DNA of 64,000 bases from NCBI RefSeq assembly GCF_001189235.2, contig NZ_LFIP02000003.1, forward strand, positions 958,579 through 1,022,578, read 5' to 3'. Both the position numbers and the translations under genes were made by a program. The DNA is from Bradyrhizobium embrapense. GTDB lineage: Bacteria; Pseudomonadota; Alphaproteobacteria; Rhizobiales; Xanthobacteraceae. The notes beneath the pieces are model-generated. The model saw nothing but the letters and a program-made list of their open reading frames with translations. It was not told where the DNA came from and made no database searches. Shown here in pieces: positions 16,733 to 25,765 of the stretch. Position 1 is the stretch's first letter; every line of letters begins with the position of its first letter.

Positions 16733-17003
16733 GGGATCAACCTTTGCATCGACGAACGGTGAGCGTCAGGGGCTTGCGTTGCTGACCCGTTCGTGCGGGC
16801 AAAGGAAGCCTGAAACCTGGCTTGATACGTTCACCGTCCCCGGGCGGGGTGCAAGCGGCGGGTGGTATCGAACCCTGTCCGATGTTCGCCGGGGACCCGT
16901 AATTTGTCAATTGCAACAGCCCGTGATCAGGTGCGTGCTCTCGACATTCAGCCGCCAAATCGGCAACCATGGCTGATGTCGCCAACCAAGAGGACGTCGT
17001 CAC

Positions 17004-17240
17004 ATGAGCAAGCCGATCAGGACCGAAGCCGAACTGATCGCGATGGCGCGCGCCGAGTTGAAAGTCCATGCCGATTGCCCCGACGGCATCGACATCTCCG
17101 TGCTACGCGACGGCGACAGCTGGGAATTCCGCGCCAGCGCCGACGCGGCCACCGTGGCAAAACCCGGCTACCCCGAATGCGTCGCGATGCTGGTGCAAAT
17201 CGGCGACCACCTCAGCAAGCAGTATGACGTGAACGGCTAG
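17004..17240 (+). CDS. Small conserved hypothetical protein
   Basis: 78 aa, soluble, with the order MSKPIRTEAELIAMARAELK, then beta strands (ISVLRDGDSWEFRASAD) and a C-terminal helix (VAMLVQIGDHLSKQYDV). It looks like a single alpha/beta domain found in Bradyrhizobium proteins of unknown role. It ends 25 bases before the LysR gene. Confidence 0.65.
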   Translation: MSKPIRTEAELIAMARAELKVHADCPDGIDISVLRDGDSWEFRASADAATVAKPGYPECVAMLVQIGDHLSKQYDVNG

Positions 17241-17265
17241 CCACTGCTGCGAACCGGGGAGAACG

Positions 17266-18225
17266 ATGGACCGCATCGACGCCATGAAGATCTTCGTCGC
17301 GGCGGTCGACGAGGGCAGCCTTGCCGGCGCGGGGCGGAAGCTGCGGCGCTCGCCCGCGGCGGTCAGTCGGGCGATCGCGTTCCTCGAGCACCATGTCGGC
17401 GCCGAGTTGCTTCACCGCACCACGCGGTCGCTGAAGCTGAGCGATACCGGCCAGCGTTACGCGGCGGCGTGCCGACGCATCCTCAGCGAACTCGAGGAGG
17501 CCGAGATCTCGGCCGGCGGCGAGCGATCGGCGCCGCGCGGCACGCTGACCATCACCGCACCCGTCGTGGTCGGCGAGGACGTGCTGCGCCCGCTGCTTGA
17601 CGCCTTCATGACTGAATATCCGGCGGTGTCGGTGCGGCTCGTGATGCTCGACCGCACGGTCAACCTGATCGACGAGGGGATCGACGTCGCCCTGCGCATC
17701 GCCCAGCTCGCCGATTCCAATTTCATCGCGATCAAGCTCGGCGAAGTGCGCCGCGTGCTCGCGGCATCGCCGGGCTATCTCGCCCGGCATCCCGTGATCG
17801 GCGAGGTCGCCGATCTCGCCAAGCACCAGATCATCGCGATGACGCATTTCGGGCTCGACTCCTGGAGCTTTCCGCCGGCCGCCAGGTCGAAGGTTGCGCG
17901 CGCGGTCCAGTTCGAGCCGCGGCTGGTCGTCAACACGGTGCGGGCGGCGGTCTCTTCGGCCAGCGAAGGATACGGTGTCACCCGGCTGTTCTCGTATCAT
18001 ATCGCCGAAGAAATCCGTGACGGCCGGTTGCAGATCCTGCTCCCCGGTGACGAACACCCGCCGTTGCCGGTGCATCTGCTGGCGCCGCAGGGGCGCTTCG
18101 ACGTGCCGAAGGTGCGCGCCTTTGTCGATTTCGCGGCGCCGCGGCTGAAGCGCTATTTCGAGCGGCTGTCGCACGAGGCCAGCCGGGCCAGTCGTTCGCG
18201 CCGCGGAAGAGTGTCTGCCGAATAG
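17266..18225 (+). CDS. LysR-family transcriptional regulator
   Basis: 319 aa. The N-terminal winged helix (MDRIDAMKIFVAAVDEGSLA, then SPAAVSRAIAFLEHHVG) and the substrate-binding domain (about 90-300; GTLTITAPVVVGEDVLRPLL) are typical. The C-terminal end is Arg-rich. It precedes an SDR gene on the same strand, with about 90 bases between, so it is likely to control the SDR-tautomerase-MFS genes that follow; LysR genes are often divergent from targets, so this is inference. Confidence 0.93.
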   Translation: MDRIDAMKIFVAAVDEGSLAGAGRKLRRSPAAVSRAIAFLEHHVGAELLHRTTRSLKLSDTGQRYAAACRRILSELEEAEISAGGERSAPRGTLTITAPVVVGEDVLRPLLDAFMTEYPAVSVRLVMLDRTVNLIDEGIDVALRIAQLADSNFIAIKLGEVRRVLAASPGYLARHPVIGEVADLAKHQIIAMTHFGLDSWSFPPAARSKVARAVQFEPRLVVNTVRAAVSSASEGYGVTRLFSYHIAEEIRDGRLQILLPGDEHPPLPVHLLAPQGRFDVPKVRAFVDFAAPRLKRYFERLSHEASRASRSRRGRVSAE

Positions 18226-18313
18226 CAGGCATTCGCACGGAAAGCGGATGTATCTAGCTTGCTCTCCATCGAGGCGGCGCTGTTGTCGCCTCACCAACAG
18301 ATGGAGAGAGATC

Positions 18314-19024
18314 ATGGGTGCAGAGCAGAAGGTTGCCGTCATCACCGGTGCGTCGCAGGGGATCGGCGAGGCGCTTGTCCGGGGGTATCGCGATCGCAAT
18401 TATCGAGTCGTCGCCAATTCCCGCAGCATCAAGCCGTCGACCGATGCCGATGTGCTGGCGGTGCCAGGTGATATCGGTGATCCCGAGGTCGCAGACCGCA
18501 TCGTCAAGCAGGCGCTGGCGCGCTTCGGCCGGGTCGACACGCTGATCAACAATGCCGGCATCTTCGTCGCCAAGCCGTTCACCGATCATACCGACCAGGA
18601 CTATGCGGCGGTGCTGGCGACCAACCTCAACGGCTTCTTCTACATCACCCGTCGCGTTGCCAAGGAGATGGTGAACCAGGGCTCTGGACACATCGTGCAG
18701 ATCACGACCAGCCTGGTCGATCACGCCAACAGCAATGTGCCATCGGTGCTGGCCTCGCTGACCAAGGGTGGCCTGAATGCGGCGACCAAGTCGCTGGCGA
18801 TCGAGTATGCCGCCAAGGGCATCCGCGTGAACGCGGTGGCGCCCGGCGTGATCAAGACGCCGATGCACGCCCCCGAAACTCATGAGTTCCTCGCCAAGCT
18901 GCATCCGGTCGGCCGCATGGGTGAGATGAAGGACATCGTCGACGCCGTGCTGTTCCTCGAGGGCGCGGGCTTCGTCACCGGCGAGATCCTGCATGTCGAT
19001 GGCGGCCAGAGCGCCGGGCACTAG
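18314..19024 (+). CDS. Short-chain dehydrogenase/reductase
   Basis: 236 aa, classical SDR. NAD(P)-binding TGASQGIG (near residues 11-18), NNAG, and the active site Ser (ITTSLVDH). In place of the usual YxxxK the segment reads SVLASLTKGGLNAATKSLA: the Tyr position is replaced (LTKGG), although the Lys remains. That weakens confidence in ordinary catalysis. Start ATG 18314 follows GGAGAG. It lies 23 bases before a tautomerase gene, forming a small operon. Confidence 0.88.
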   Translation: MGAEQKVAVITGASQGIGEALVRGYRDRNYRVVANSRSIKPSTDADVLAVPGDIGDPEVADRIVKQALARFGRVDTLINNAGIFVAKPFTDHTDQDYAAVLATNLNGFFYITRRVAKEMVNQGSGHIVQITTSLVDHANSNVPSVLASLTKGGLNAATKSLAIEYAAKGIRVNAVAPGVIKTPMHAPETHEFLAKLHPVGRMGEMKDIVDAVLFLEGAGFVTGEILHVDGGQSAGH

Positions 19025-19047
19025 TCGAGCAAAATCGGGAGCGTGTG

Positions 19048-19296
19048 ATGCCTGTCGTCACCATTCAGGTCACGCGTGAGGGGACGACGCCGGGCGCGTC
19101 GTCCACCACGCCGGAGCAGAAGGCGGCGCTGATCAAGGGCGCCAGCGAGTTGCTGCGCGATGTGCTCGGCAAGCCGACGGAGTCGACCTTCGTCATCATC
19201 GAGGAAGTCGACCCCGATAATTGGGGCTGGGGCGGGCTGCCCGCGCTGGACTACCGCAGGAAGCTCGCAGCTGCCGCGGCGACATCATCGCGCTGA
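19048..19296 (+). CDS. 4-oxalocrotonate tautomerase-family protein
   Basis: 82 aa. I start it at ATG 19048 so that Pro2 follows the initiator Met, because the free N-terminal proline is the catalytic base in this family; a GTG three bases earlier would destroy that. The sequence MPVVTIQVTREGTTPG ... TPEQKAALIKGASELLRDVLG ... FVIIEEVDPDNWGWGG fits the tautomerase fold. Neighbouring SDR suggests a shared small-molecule pathway of unknown substrate. Confidence 0.85.
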   Translation: MPVVTIQVTREGTTPGASSTTPEQKAALIKGASELLRDVLGKPTESTFVIIEEVDPDNWGWGGLPALDYRRKLAAAAATSSR

Positions 19297-19414
19297 CGGC
19301 TTCTGCCAAATCGAACCGGGACCTCGCCGATCGGGAGAGGTCTCGAAATCGCTGCGAGCGATTGCTGCGATCGCAACTAATCATTTTTCACGAACGGCCG
19401 GAGCGCCTATTGCC

Positions 19415-20656
19415 ATGTCTATGTCAGCCGATGTCGATCATAACAGGCGCCACCACGCCGAGCCGCGCCGCGACGCCGGCGGGCCGCTATGGCTGTCCGC
19501 AACGGCGGGATTGTGCGCCTCGCTGGTCGGACTGGGGCTGGCGCGCTTTGCCTACACGCCGCTGATCCCGGCACTGATCGCAGCAAAATGGTTTACGCCG
19601 GCGGAGGCGGTCTATCTCGGCGCCGCCAATCTCGCCGGCTATCTCGCCGGCGCGCTGATCGCCCGCGATCTCGGCGCGCGCATCGGCTCGGTGTGGGCGC
19701 TGCGCGGCATGATGGTGCTGGCTGCCGCCACCTGCTTTGCCTGCGCGGTGCCGATCTCCTTCATCTGGTTCTTCGGCTTCCGCTTCCTTGCCGGCATTTC
19801 GGGCGGCGTCATCATGGTGCTGGCGGCGACCGCGATCCTGCCCCACGTCGCGCCGAGCAAACGCGGTCTAGTCGGCGGCGTGATCTTCGCCGGCGTTGGC
19901 CTCGGTGTCGCCGCGTCAGGCACGCTGGTGCCGTTGTTGCTGCAGCAGGGCGTCAAGCAGGCCTGGTACGGCCTTGGCGTGCTGTCGGCGGTGCTGACGT
20001 TGATCAGCTGGAGGGCGTGGCCGGCGGAGGTGCCTGTCGCGTATGGCGCAGCCGAGCCCCACGTCGCCTCGCACGGTGTGCGCTCGCCGCTGGTGATCGC
20101 GCTGTGCGTGGAGTACGGGCTCAATGCGCTGGCGCTGGTGCCGCACATGGTGTTCCTGGTTGATTTCGTGGCTCGCGGCCTCGGGCAGGGGATCGCCGCA
20201 GGATCCTATTACTGGGTGCTGTACGGTATCGGCGCCGTTGTCGGACCACTGCTATCCGGACATCTCGCCGATCGCGCCGGCTTCGCTGCGGCGCTGCGTG
20301 CGGCGTTCCTGATCGAGGCGGTGGCGGTCGCGCTGCCCGCGGTGACGAATTCGCCCCCGGCGCTGATCGTGTCGAGCCTCATCGTCGGCGGCTTCACGCC
20401 CGGCATCGTGCCGCTGGTGATCGGCCGCATCCACGAGCTGATCCCGCATTCCGCCGCAAGCCAGCGCTCGGCCTGGGCTCAGGCGACCACGGCCTTCGCG
20501 CTGTTCCAGGCGGCCGGCGCCTACGGCCTGTCCTGGCTGTTCGCGCAGAGCGGCGGCAACTATGCGCTGCTGTTCGTGATCGGCGCGGCTGGCGTTGCCG
20601 CAGCGCTCGCGATCGAATTGGTCAGCGTCGTCGTGCTGGGGCGCAAGCGGACTTAG
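19415..20656 (+). CDS. YbfB/YjiJ-like MFS transporter
   Basis: 413 aa with about 12 hydrophobic segments. The start of the first helix, LCASLVGLGLARFAYTPLIP, is the hallmark of the YbfB/YjiJ MFS group. ATG 19415 is chosen over the frame start at 19160, which overlaps the tautomerase gene. Substrate unknown. It is probably the last gene of the LysR-SDR-tautomerase-MFS cluster and converges with the aminotransferase gene, overlapping its 3' end by four bases. Confidence 0.88.
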   Translation: MSMSADVDHNRRHHAEPRRDAGGPLWLSATAGLCASLVGLGLARFAYTPLIPALIAAKWFTPAEAVYLGAANLAGYLAGALIARDLGARIGSVWALRGMMVLAAATCFACAVPISFIWFFGFRFLAGISGGVIMVLAATAILPHVAPSKRGLVGGVIFAGVGLGVAASGTLVPLLLQQGVKQAWYGLGVLSAVLTLISWRAWPAEVPVAYGAAEPHVASHGVRSPLVIALCVEYGLNALALVPHMVFLVDFVARGLGQGIAAGSYYWVLYGIGAVVGPLLSGHLADRAGFAAALRAAFLIEAVAVALPAVTNSPPALIVSSLIVGGFTPGIVPLVIGRIHELIPHSAASQRSAWAQATTAFALFQAAGAYGLSWLFAQSGGNYALLFVIGAAGVAAALAIELVSVVVLGRKRT

Positions 20657-21861
20657 CCGCGCAGCGCTTTCGTCAGGACGGCGACGAGGCGGTCCACATC
20701 GGCCTCGTCGTTGAAGACGTGTGGCGATATCCGCATCCGGCCGAGCCGCAGCGCGACGTGGATGTTCTCGGCGGCAAGCTGTGCGATCAGCTCCTTCGGA
20801 ATGCCGCCGGTCATGCCGAGGCTCAGGATATGCGGCGCGCGCAGGCTCCGCGCCAGCAGATTGAGCCCGAGATCGCGGACCCCGTCGGCGATCCGCTCAT
20901 TGAGCATCGCGAGCCGCGCGCTGACGGCGGCGGCGCCCCATTCCGCCATCATCTCCATGCCGATCGAGGCCATTTCGAGGGTGATGAAATGATCGCGCTC
21001 GCCCATGTCATAGCGCCGGGCATTGTCGACATAGCCGAGATCGCCGAAATAGACCGGCTTCTCGGAATTGACGTCGCGGCGGCCGGCGGAGGTCTGCTCC
21101 AGCGGCACCCCGTTCTGGTGACGTTTCGCCACGTAGAGGAAGGCGCGGCCGTAGGGACCGATCAGCCATTTGTAGGTCGGGAAGATCACGGCGTCGGGAT
21201 CGAGTTCTGTCACATCCATCGCGATGACACCGGCGCTTTGCGTCGCGTCGATCACGAACATCGAGCCATGCCGCCGCAGCGTTGCCTGCACCTTGTCGAC
21301 GTCGATGAGGCCGCCGTCGGACCAGTGCACCGACGAGATCGAAGCGAGGCCGACCGGCGGCGCGCCTGGCCGCTCGATCGTTGCAAGCACCGCCGACGTC
21401 CAGTCGCCGTCGGCGGGCTGGCGCACGGTGTCGACGACAAAACCCTGCGCCTCGGCCCGGGCATGCCATTCCAGCACCGGCGAGGAGTGATCGTTCTCAA
21501 GCACGACGACGCGGGTGCCGCGTGGAATGGTCAGGGCCTTCGCCACGGTCGCGATGCCGTAGCTGATCGCCGGGATCAGCGCGATGTCATCGGGATCGGC
21601 ATTGATCAGGCGTGCCGCGGCGCTGCGGGCGCGTTCATGCTGGCGGCCGGCAAAACCGGCATCGATCGTCCAGGGCTGGCCCTTGCGTCCGACTGCGGCG
21701 CGCCCGGCGTCGAGCGTCTTCAACGGCAGCGGGCTGTAGGACGCCGAGTTTAGGTAGCAGACCTCGCGTGGAATATCGAACAGATGGCGCTGGGAGGGAA
21801 GCATGTCGTCTCGTGGCTGGGATTGCTGATGATGTCGCGATGCGGACGAACGTGCGCTCAT
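20653..21861 (-). CDS. Class V aminotransferase (PLP-dependent)
   Basis: 402 aa, or 383 if ATG 21804 (MLPSQRHLFDIP) is the start. The fold type I PLP pattern is present: YLNSASYSPLP, IDATQSAGVI, and the lysine in FPTYKWLIGPYGRAFL binds PLP. The family includes cysteine desulfurases and isopenicillin-N epimerase-like enzymes; no conserved catalytic Cys loop of IscS is seen, so epimerase/lyase-like activity is more likely. The ATGA overlap with the VOC gene (21858-21861) supports the longer start and co-translation. Confidence 0.85.
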   Translation of the reverse strand: MSARSSASRHHQQSQPRDDMLPSQRHLFDIPREVCYLNSASYSPLPLKTLDAGRAAVGRKGQPWTIDAGFAGRQHERARSAAARLINADPDDIALIPAISYGIATVAKALTIPRGTRVVVLENDHSSPVLEWHARAEAQGFVVDTVRQPADGDWTSAVLATIERPGAPPVGLASISSVHWSDGGLIDVDKVQATLRRHGSMFVIDATQSAGVIAMDVTELDPDAVIFPTYKWLIGPYGRAFLYVAKRHQNGVPLEQTSAGRRDVNSEKPVYFGDLGYVDNARRYDMGERDHFITLEMASIGMEMMAEWGAAAVSARLAMLNERIADGVRDLGLNLLARSLRAPHILSLGMTGGIPKELIAQLAAENIHVALRLGRMRISPHVFNDEADVDRLVAVLTKALRG

Positions 21862-22745
21862 CGGTCATATTGGTCCGGTCCCATCGCCCATGGCGCCTGG
21901 TCGTAGCCGTTGGCGAAGGTGCGGTTGGTCTGCGCCGGATTGCGGTTGACCAGCGGCCGCAGATACATCGGATGGGTGGCGCTGCGCACCTCGTGCTCGA
22001 CGGTGAACAGATGCCGGCCATCTCTGGGATCGACGATGTCGCAGAAGCGGTACTGGTACTGATTGTCCTCGCGCGAGACCAGGTTGCGCTGGCGCAGCCG
22101 CCTGTAGGGGCCCGAGAAGTCCGTGATGTAGATCTGGACGTGATGACCGTCGAACTCGCCCTGTGCCTGGTCGGTCTCGCGGAATTGCAGATACTGGTCC
22201 TTGCCGACTTGTGCGCGCGCGACGACACCGTCACCGTTCGCAACGCTGGCCGGGATGCCCATGATCTCGGGATAGAACCGGCTGATCGCCTCGGCGGTGC
22301 CGCGCGGCACCTCGAACTCGACATAGGGCATGCCGAGCGCGATACGTCCGAACCGCCCGGCGTCCGGCTCATAGCAGCGCAGCCGGTTGCCCCACGGGCA
22401 AATGGCCTCGACGTGGTCGTTGTGCTCGCGATAGCTGAACGCGGTGCCCTCGAGCTTGGGCGCGACCGCGGCAAGCCGCTGCAGCAGGGCCTGCCGTCCG
22501 GCGATCACGATTGCCGTGTGGCCGCGCAGCACCTGCGGTCGGCCGCTCGGCAGATGAAATTGGCTGCGGCCGGCATTCACCCACATGTTGCTGTCGGAGA
22601 CCATCAGATAGGGATCGCGGGTCAAGCCGATGCCGGCGACATAGAACAGCGTGGCGAGGCGCTGGTCCGGCACCTGCACGTTGACGTGCTCAAGATGGAT
22701 GGCGTTGCCGAGGTCTTCTGCGGCGCGGTCGAATGGCTGCTGCAC
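21858..22745 (-). CDS. VOC-superfamily protein (glyoxalase/dioxygenase-like)
   Basis: 295 aa with two vicinal-oxygen-chelate modules: IHLEHVNVQVPDQRLATLFY near residue 16 and GMPYVEFEVPRGTAEAISRFY near 140, each the start of a beta-alpha-beta unit. Possible metal ligands are His and Glu residues at strand starts (LEHV, HHVQIYI), but the set cannot be fixed by eye. It lies just upstream of a PLP enzyme and shares ATGA with it, so both probably act in the same pathway, which I cannot identify. Confidence 0.8.
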   Translation of the reverse strand: MQQPFDRAAEDLGNAIHLEHVNVQVPDQRLATLFYVAGIGLTRDPYLMVSDSNMWVNAGRSQFHLPSGRPQVLRGHTAIVIAGRQALLQRLAAVAPKLEGTAFSYREHNDHVEAICPWGNRLRCYEPDAGRFGRIALGMPYVEFEVPRGTAEAISRFYPEIMGIPASVANGDGVVARAQVGKDQYLQFRETDQAQGEFDGHHVQIYITDFSGPYRRLRQRNLVSREDNQYQYRFCDIVDPRDGRHLFTVEHEVRSATHPMYLRPLVNRNPAQTNRTFANGYDQAPWAMGPDQYDR

Positions 22746-22830
22746 GGCGCGGCTCCCTGGATGCGGTGCCGCGTATGATAGTGCAACGGCACGGCCGATC
22801 CAGCGATGAGGCCATGAATGTTTCGCGGGG

Positions 22831-23583
22831 CTACCCCCCGTAACTCTGCACCAGGCTGCCGGCGACCAGCGCCCAGCCGTCGACCAGCACGAAGAAGATC
22901 AGCTTGAACGGCAGCGAGACCACCACCGGCGGCAGCATCATCATGCCCATCGACATCAGGACTGAGGCGACCACGAGGTCGATGATCAGGAACGGGAGGA
23001 ACAATAGGAAGCCGATCTCGAAGGCACGCTTCAGCTCGGAGATCATGAAGGCCGGCACCAGGATGCGCAGCGACATCTCCTCCGGTGTTGCCGGCGGCGG
23101 CTCGCCGGAGAGATCCATGAACAGCTTCAGATCCTTCTCGCGGACGTTCTTCTGCATGAAGCCGCGCAAGGGGACAGAGGCGCGCTGCAGCGCTTCCTCG
23201 ACGCCGATCTGGTTGGCGACCAGCGGCTTGATGCCGTCATCATAGGATTTCTGCAGCACCGGTCCCATCACGAAGGCGGTGAGGAACATCGCAAGCGCGA
23301 TCATCACCGAGTTCGGCGGCGCCGTGGCGGTGCCGAGCGCGGTGCGGAGCAGCGACAGCACGACCACGATGCGCGTGAACGAGGTCATCATGACCAGGAT
23401 CGACGGCGCGATCGACAGCACCGTGAGCAGCGCGATCAGCTGGATCGCGCGCTCGGTCACGCCGCCATTACCGCCGCCGAGATTGATGCTGATGTCCTGC
23501 GCCATCGCCGGATCGGCGAAGGATCCGGCGGCGATCAGGACAGCGATGAAAAAAACTCTACGCGGGACCGACCCTGATCTCAC
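22831..23583 (-). CDS. fliP: Flagellar export protein FliP
   Basis: 250 aa, standard length. FliP forms the export gate pore with FliQ and FliR. A cleavable signal peptide (ending near DPAMAQ) is followed by core motifs: APSILVMMTSFTRIVVVLSLLR, MALGT-type region (TALGTATAPPNSVMIALAMFL), PAFMISELKRAFEIGFLLFLPFLIIDLVV and the last helix with LPFKLIFFVLVDGW. It overlaps fliO by four bases. fliQ, fliR and flhB are in the opposite operon at 26-28 kb, so the gate genes are split. Confidence 0.98.
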   Translation of the reverse strand: MRSGSVPRRVFFIAVLIAAGSFADPAMAQDISINLGGGNGGVTERAIQLIALLTVLSIAPSILVMMTSFTRIVVVLSLLRTALGTATAPPNSVMIALAMFLTAFVMGPVLQKSYDDGIKPLVANQIGVEEALQRASVPLRGFMQKNVREKDLKLFMDLSGEPPPATPEEMSLRILVPAFMISELKRAFEIGFLLFLPFLIIDLVVASVLMSMGMMMLPPVVVSLPFKLIFFVLVDGWALVAGSLVQSYGG

Positions 23584-24524
23584 GAAGGATTCTTCGGTCG
23601 GCCGAGCAGCGATGCCATCTCGTCCTCGAGATTCTCGAAGCCGCTCTTCTGTCCGCCGGCGGGCGGGGCGGGCGGCTCGCTACGCGGCGCGCGAACCGGC
23701 TGTGCCTCGGGCGCAACCGGCGGCGCGACGGTCTCGTTGGCGCCGGTTGGGCGGCGCAGGGCCGCCTCGAGCCGCTGCGCCATCTCGGCAAGATTGGCAT
23801 CGGCGTTGGACGACGGCGGCACCGGCGGAGGCGCCTGTGTGGCGACCGGCGGAGCAGCGGGAGGCGGCGGCATGACGGCGCGCTCGGGCACACGCGGCGG
23901 CGCCTTCGGCGGCTCGGCAGCGCGCGGCGGACGCGGAATCACGGGTTCGGAGCGCGGCGGCAGGCGCGGCGGCATCGGATCTGGCCGCGGTTCGCTGCGC
24001 TCGGCCGTCAAGCCCGCGAGCGGATCGTTGCGACGCTCGGCGATCGGCGGCGGGGGCCGGCGCAGCTCGTCGGCGAAAGAGGGGCGCGCCTGACGCGGCG
24101 GCAGCTCGGGCTCGGGAAGGTCGAAACTGTCGGACCGGGCGGCCTCGCTTTCGTTCCAGGCGGCATCCGGCAGAGGTGCAGCGCGCGGCAGCGCAGCCTC
24201 GGGCGCAACCGCGGGGCGGCTCGACATCTGATCGCGTCCGGGCATCGCCCGCACGATATTCGGCTCGACGACGATGTCGGTCGGGCCACCGATCATCAAG
24301 AGATGCTCGATGTTGTCGCGGCGAACCAGCACCAGGCGGCGGCGGCCATCGACGGCTGCTGCGTCGATCACCGCCAGGCGCGGCATGCGCCCGCGGTTGG
24401 CGTTGGCGCCGAGGCGGCTTCCGGCGAAGCGGCGGACGAGCCATGCGGTGACGCCAATCAGCGCCAGCACGACGACGAATGCCAAGACGAAAGTAATGAC
24501 CTGCATATTGGAGTCCCCGGCCAT
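23580..24524 (-). CDS. fliO: FliO-like flagellar export protein with long proline-rich tail
   Basis: 314 aa. FliO helps FliP assemble. One transmembrane helix (about residues 8-29, ITFVLAFVVVLALIGVTAWLV) is followed by the FliO domain (MPRLAVIDAAAVDGRRRLVLVRRDNIEHLLMIGG, by its ends residues 47-81). Residues 100-290 are a disordered Pro/Ala/Arg-rich tail, unusually long for FliO (usually 100-150 aa in total), ending in a short helix (FENLEDEMASLLGR). It is translated with fliP by a four-base overlap. Confidence 0.88.
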   Translation of the reverse strand: MAGDSNMQVITFVLAFVVVLALIGVTAWLVRRFAGSRLGANANRGRMPRLAVIDAAAVDGRRRLVLVRRDNIEHLLMIGGPTDIVVEPNIVRAMPGRDQMSSRPAVAPEAALPRAAPLPDAAWNESEAARSDSFDLPEPELPPRQARPSFADELRRPPPPIAERRNDPLAGLTAERSEPRPDPMPPRLPPRSEPVIPRPPRAAEPPKAPPRVPERAVMPPPPAAPPVATQAPPPVPPSSNADANLAEMAQRLEAALRRPTGANETVAPPVAPEAQPVRAPRSEPPAPPAGGQKSGFENLEDEMASLLGRPKNPS

Positions 24525-24875
24525 CGTGGCCTTCCTCAGCTTCCGCCATCAACGAGCGCGGATTGATAGGTGCGATTTGCGCAGCGAATCGCGCCCGAGA
24601 TTCGCCTTATTTCTTAATTCCCAGCGGCTTGCAGCCGACTGTTCTATTAATAAACCAAGAATCGCTTGTCCCAAAACGACTTCTCAGCGCCCCACGCTGT
24701 CTTGGTTCGTGCTGGTTAACGCAGCATTCGTGGCGAAAATGCGCTCGCCGACCGCAGTTGCGGCGTTCTCCACGGCTCCGTCCGACATTTTAACCATCCG
24801 TTAACCATACACCGGGCAAATTCTGCCTACCTCGGAAGGCCCAAGGGGCGTCCAAAGGTTAACGGAGCCGCGACG
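24525..24875. promoter_or_regulatory. Divergent regulatory region between fliO and flgB
   Basis: About 350 bases between divergent flagellar operons. It includes the exact CtrA box (24790-24804), another GTTAAC half site near 24716 and an AT-rich stretch near 24600-24660 that may hold the fliO promoter. No gene is supported. Confidence 0.65.
24790..24804. promoter_or_regulatory. CtrA box upstream of flgB
   Basis: TTAA-CCATCCG-TTAACC is an exact TTAA-N7-TTAA(C) match to the CtrA-P site, about 72 bases before the flgB start. With cckA at the end of this gene block, the phosphorelay sensor and one of its targets lie together. Confidence 0.7.
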
Positions 24876-25286
24876 ATGGCCATGAACGACCTCCCGATCC
24901 TGTCGGCGCTGCGCAGCAAGATGCAGTGGCACCAGGAGCGCCAGCGGGTGCTCGCCGAGAACATTTCCAATTCCGACACGCCGAACTTCCGGCCCCGCGA
25001 CCTGGTCGAGCCGAAATTCGACCGGGCCGGCGCCACGGTCGGCGGCGGCATAGGGACGCTGCCGATGATGCAGACCAGCGCCACCCACATGGCAGCGTCC
25101 GGCGCGCCGGACACATTCGATAATGATCGCGGCAAGAGCGGGTTCCAGACCCGCCCGGCCGGCAACGCGGTCAATCTCGAGGAGCAGATGCTGAAAGTGT
25201 CGGCCAACCAGATGGACTACGCGGCCGTCACCTCGCTCTACAGCAAGAGCTTGCATCTGCTGAAGACCGCGATCGGCAAGGGCTAG
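24876..25286 (+). CDS. flgB: Flagellar proximal rod protein FlgB
   Basis: 136 aa, normal for FlgB. The N-terminal rod motif is LPILSALRSKMQWHQERQRV then LAENISNSDTPNFRPRDL; the C-terminal helix is MLKVSANQMDYAAVTSLYSK. It forms the rod next to the MS ring together with FlgC and FliE. It starts the rightward operon flgB-flgC-fliE-fliQ-fliR-flhB with a CtrA box upstream. Confidence 0.97.
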   Translation: MAMNDLPILSALRSKMQWHQERQRVLAENISNSDTPNFRPRDLVEPKFDRAGATVGGGIGTLPMMQTSATHMAASGAPDTFDNDRGKSGFQTRPAGNAVNLEEQMLKVSANQMDYAAVTSLYSKSLHLLKTAIGKG

Positions 25287-25313
25287 GCCGCCTAACGGCG
25301 GCGGGAGGATCCC

Positions 25314-25739
25314 ATGGCAGATGGAACAAGCGATTTCACCCGCTCGATGAGCATCGCGACCTCAGGCCTGCGCGCGCAGGCGGGGCGGATGCGTGTGATC
25401 TCGGAAAATATCGCCAACGCCGATTCGACGGCGCAGACCGCGGGCGGCGATCCCTACCGCCGCAAGGTGCCGACCTTCTCCTCGGCACTCGATCGTTCGC
25501 TTGACGCCCAGATCGTGACGCTCGGCCGGATCCGCCCCGACCAGTCGTCGTTCCGCATCAAGCACGAGCCGGGCAATCCGGCGGCGGATGCCTCCGGCAA
25601 CGTCAAATATCCGAACGTCAATTCGATGGTCGAAATGACCGACATGCGCGACGCCCAACGCTCCTACGAGGCCAACCTCAACATCATCAGCGCGACGCGG
25701 CGGATGATCCAGCGCACGCTCGACATCCTCAAGTCCTGA
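25314..25739 (+). CDS. flgC: Flagellar proximal rod protein FlgC
   Basis: 141 aa. Rod signature SMSIATSGLRAQAGRMRVIS and ENIANADSTAQTAGGDPYRR, with the C-terminal NVNSMVEMTDMRDAQRSYEA helix. Ribosome site GGGAGG just upstream. It lies 27 bases after flgB. Confidence 0.97.
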   Translation: MADGTSDFTRSMSIATSGLRAQAGRMRVISENIANADSTAQTAGGDPYRRKVPTFSSALDRSLDAQIVTLGRIRPDQSSFRIKHEPGNPAADASGNVKYPNVNSMVEMTDMRDAQRSYEANLNIISATRRMIQRTLDILKS

Positions 25740-25765
25740 CGCAACAAGAACTGGGAACGTAAATC

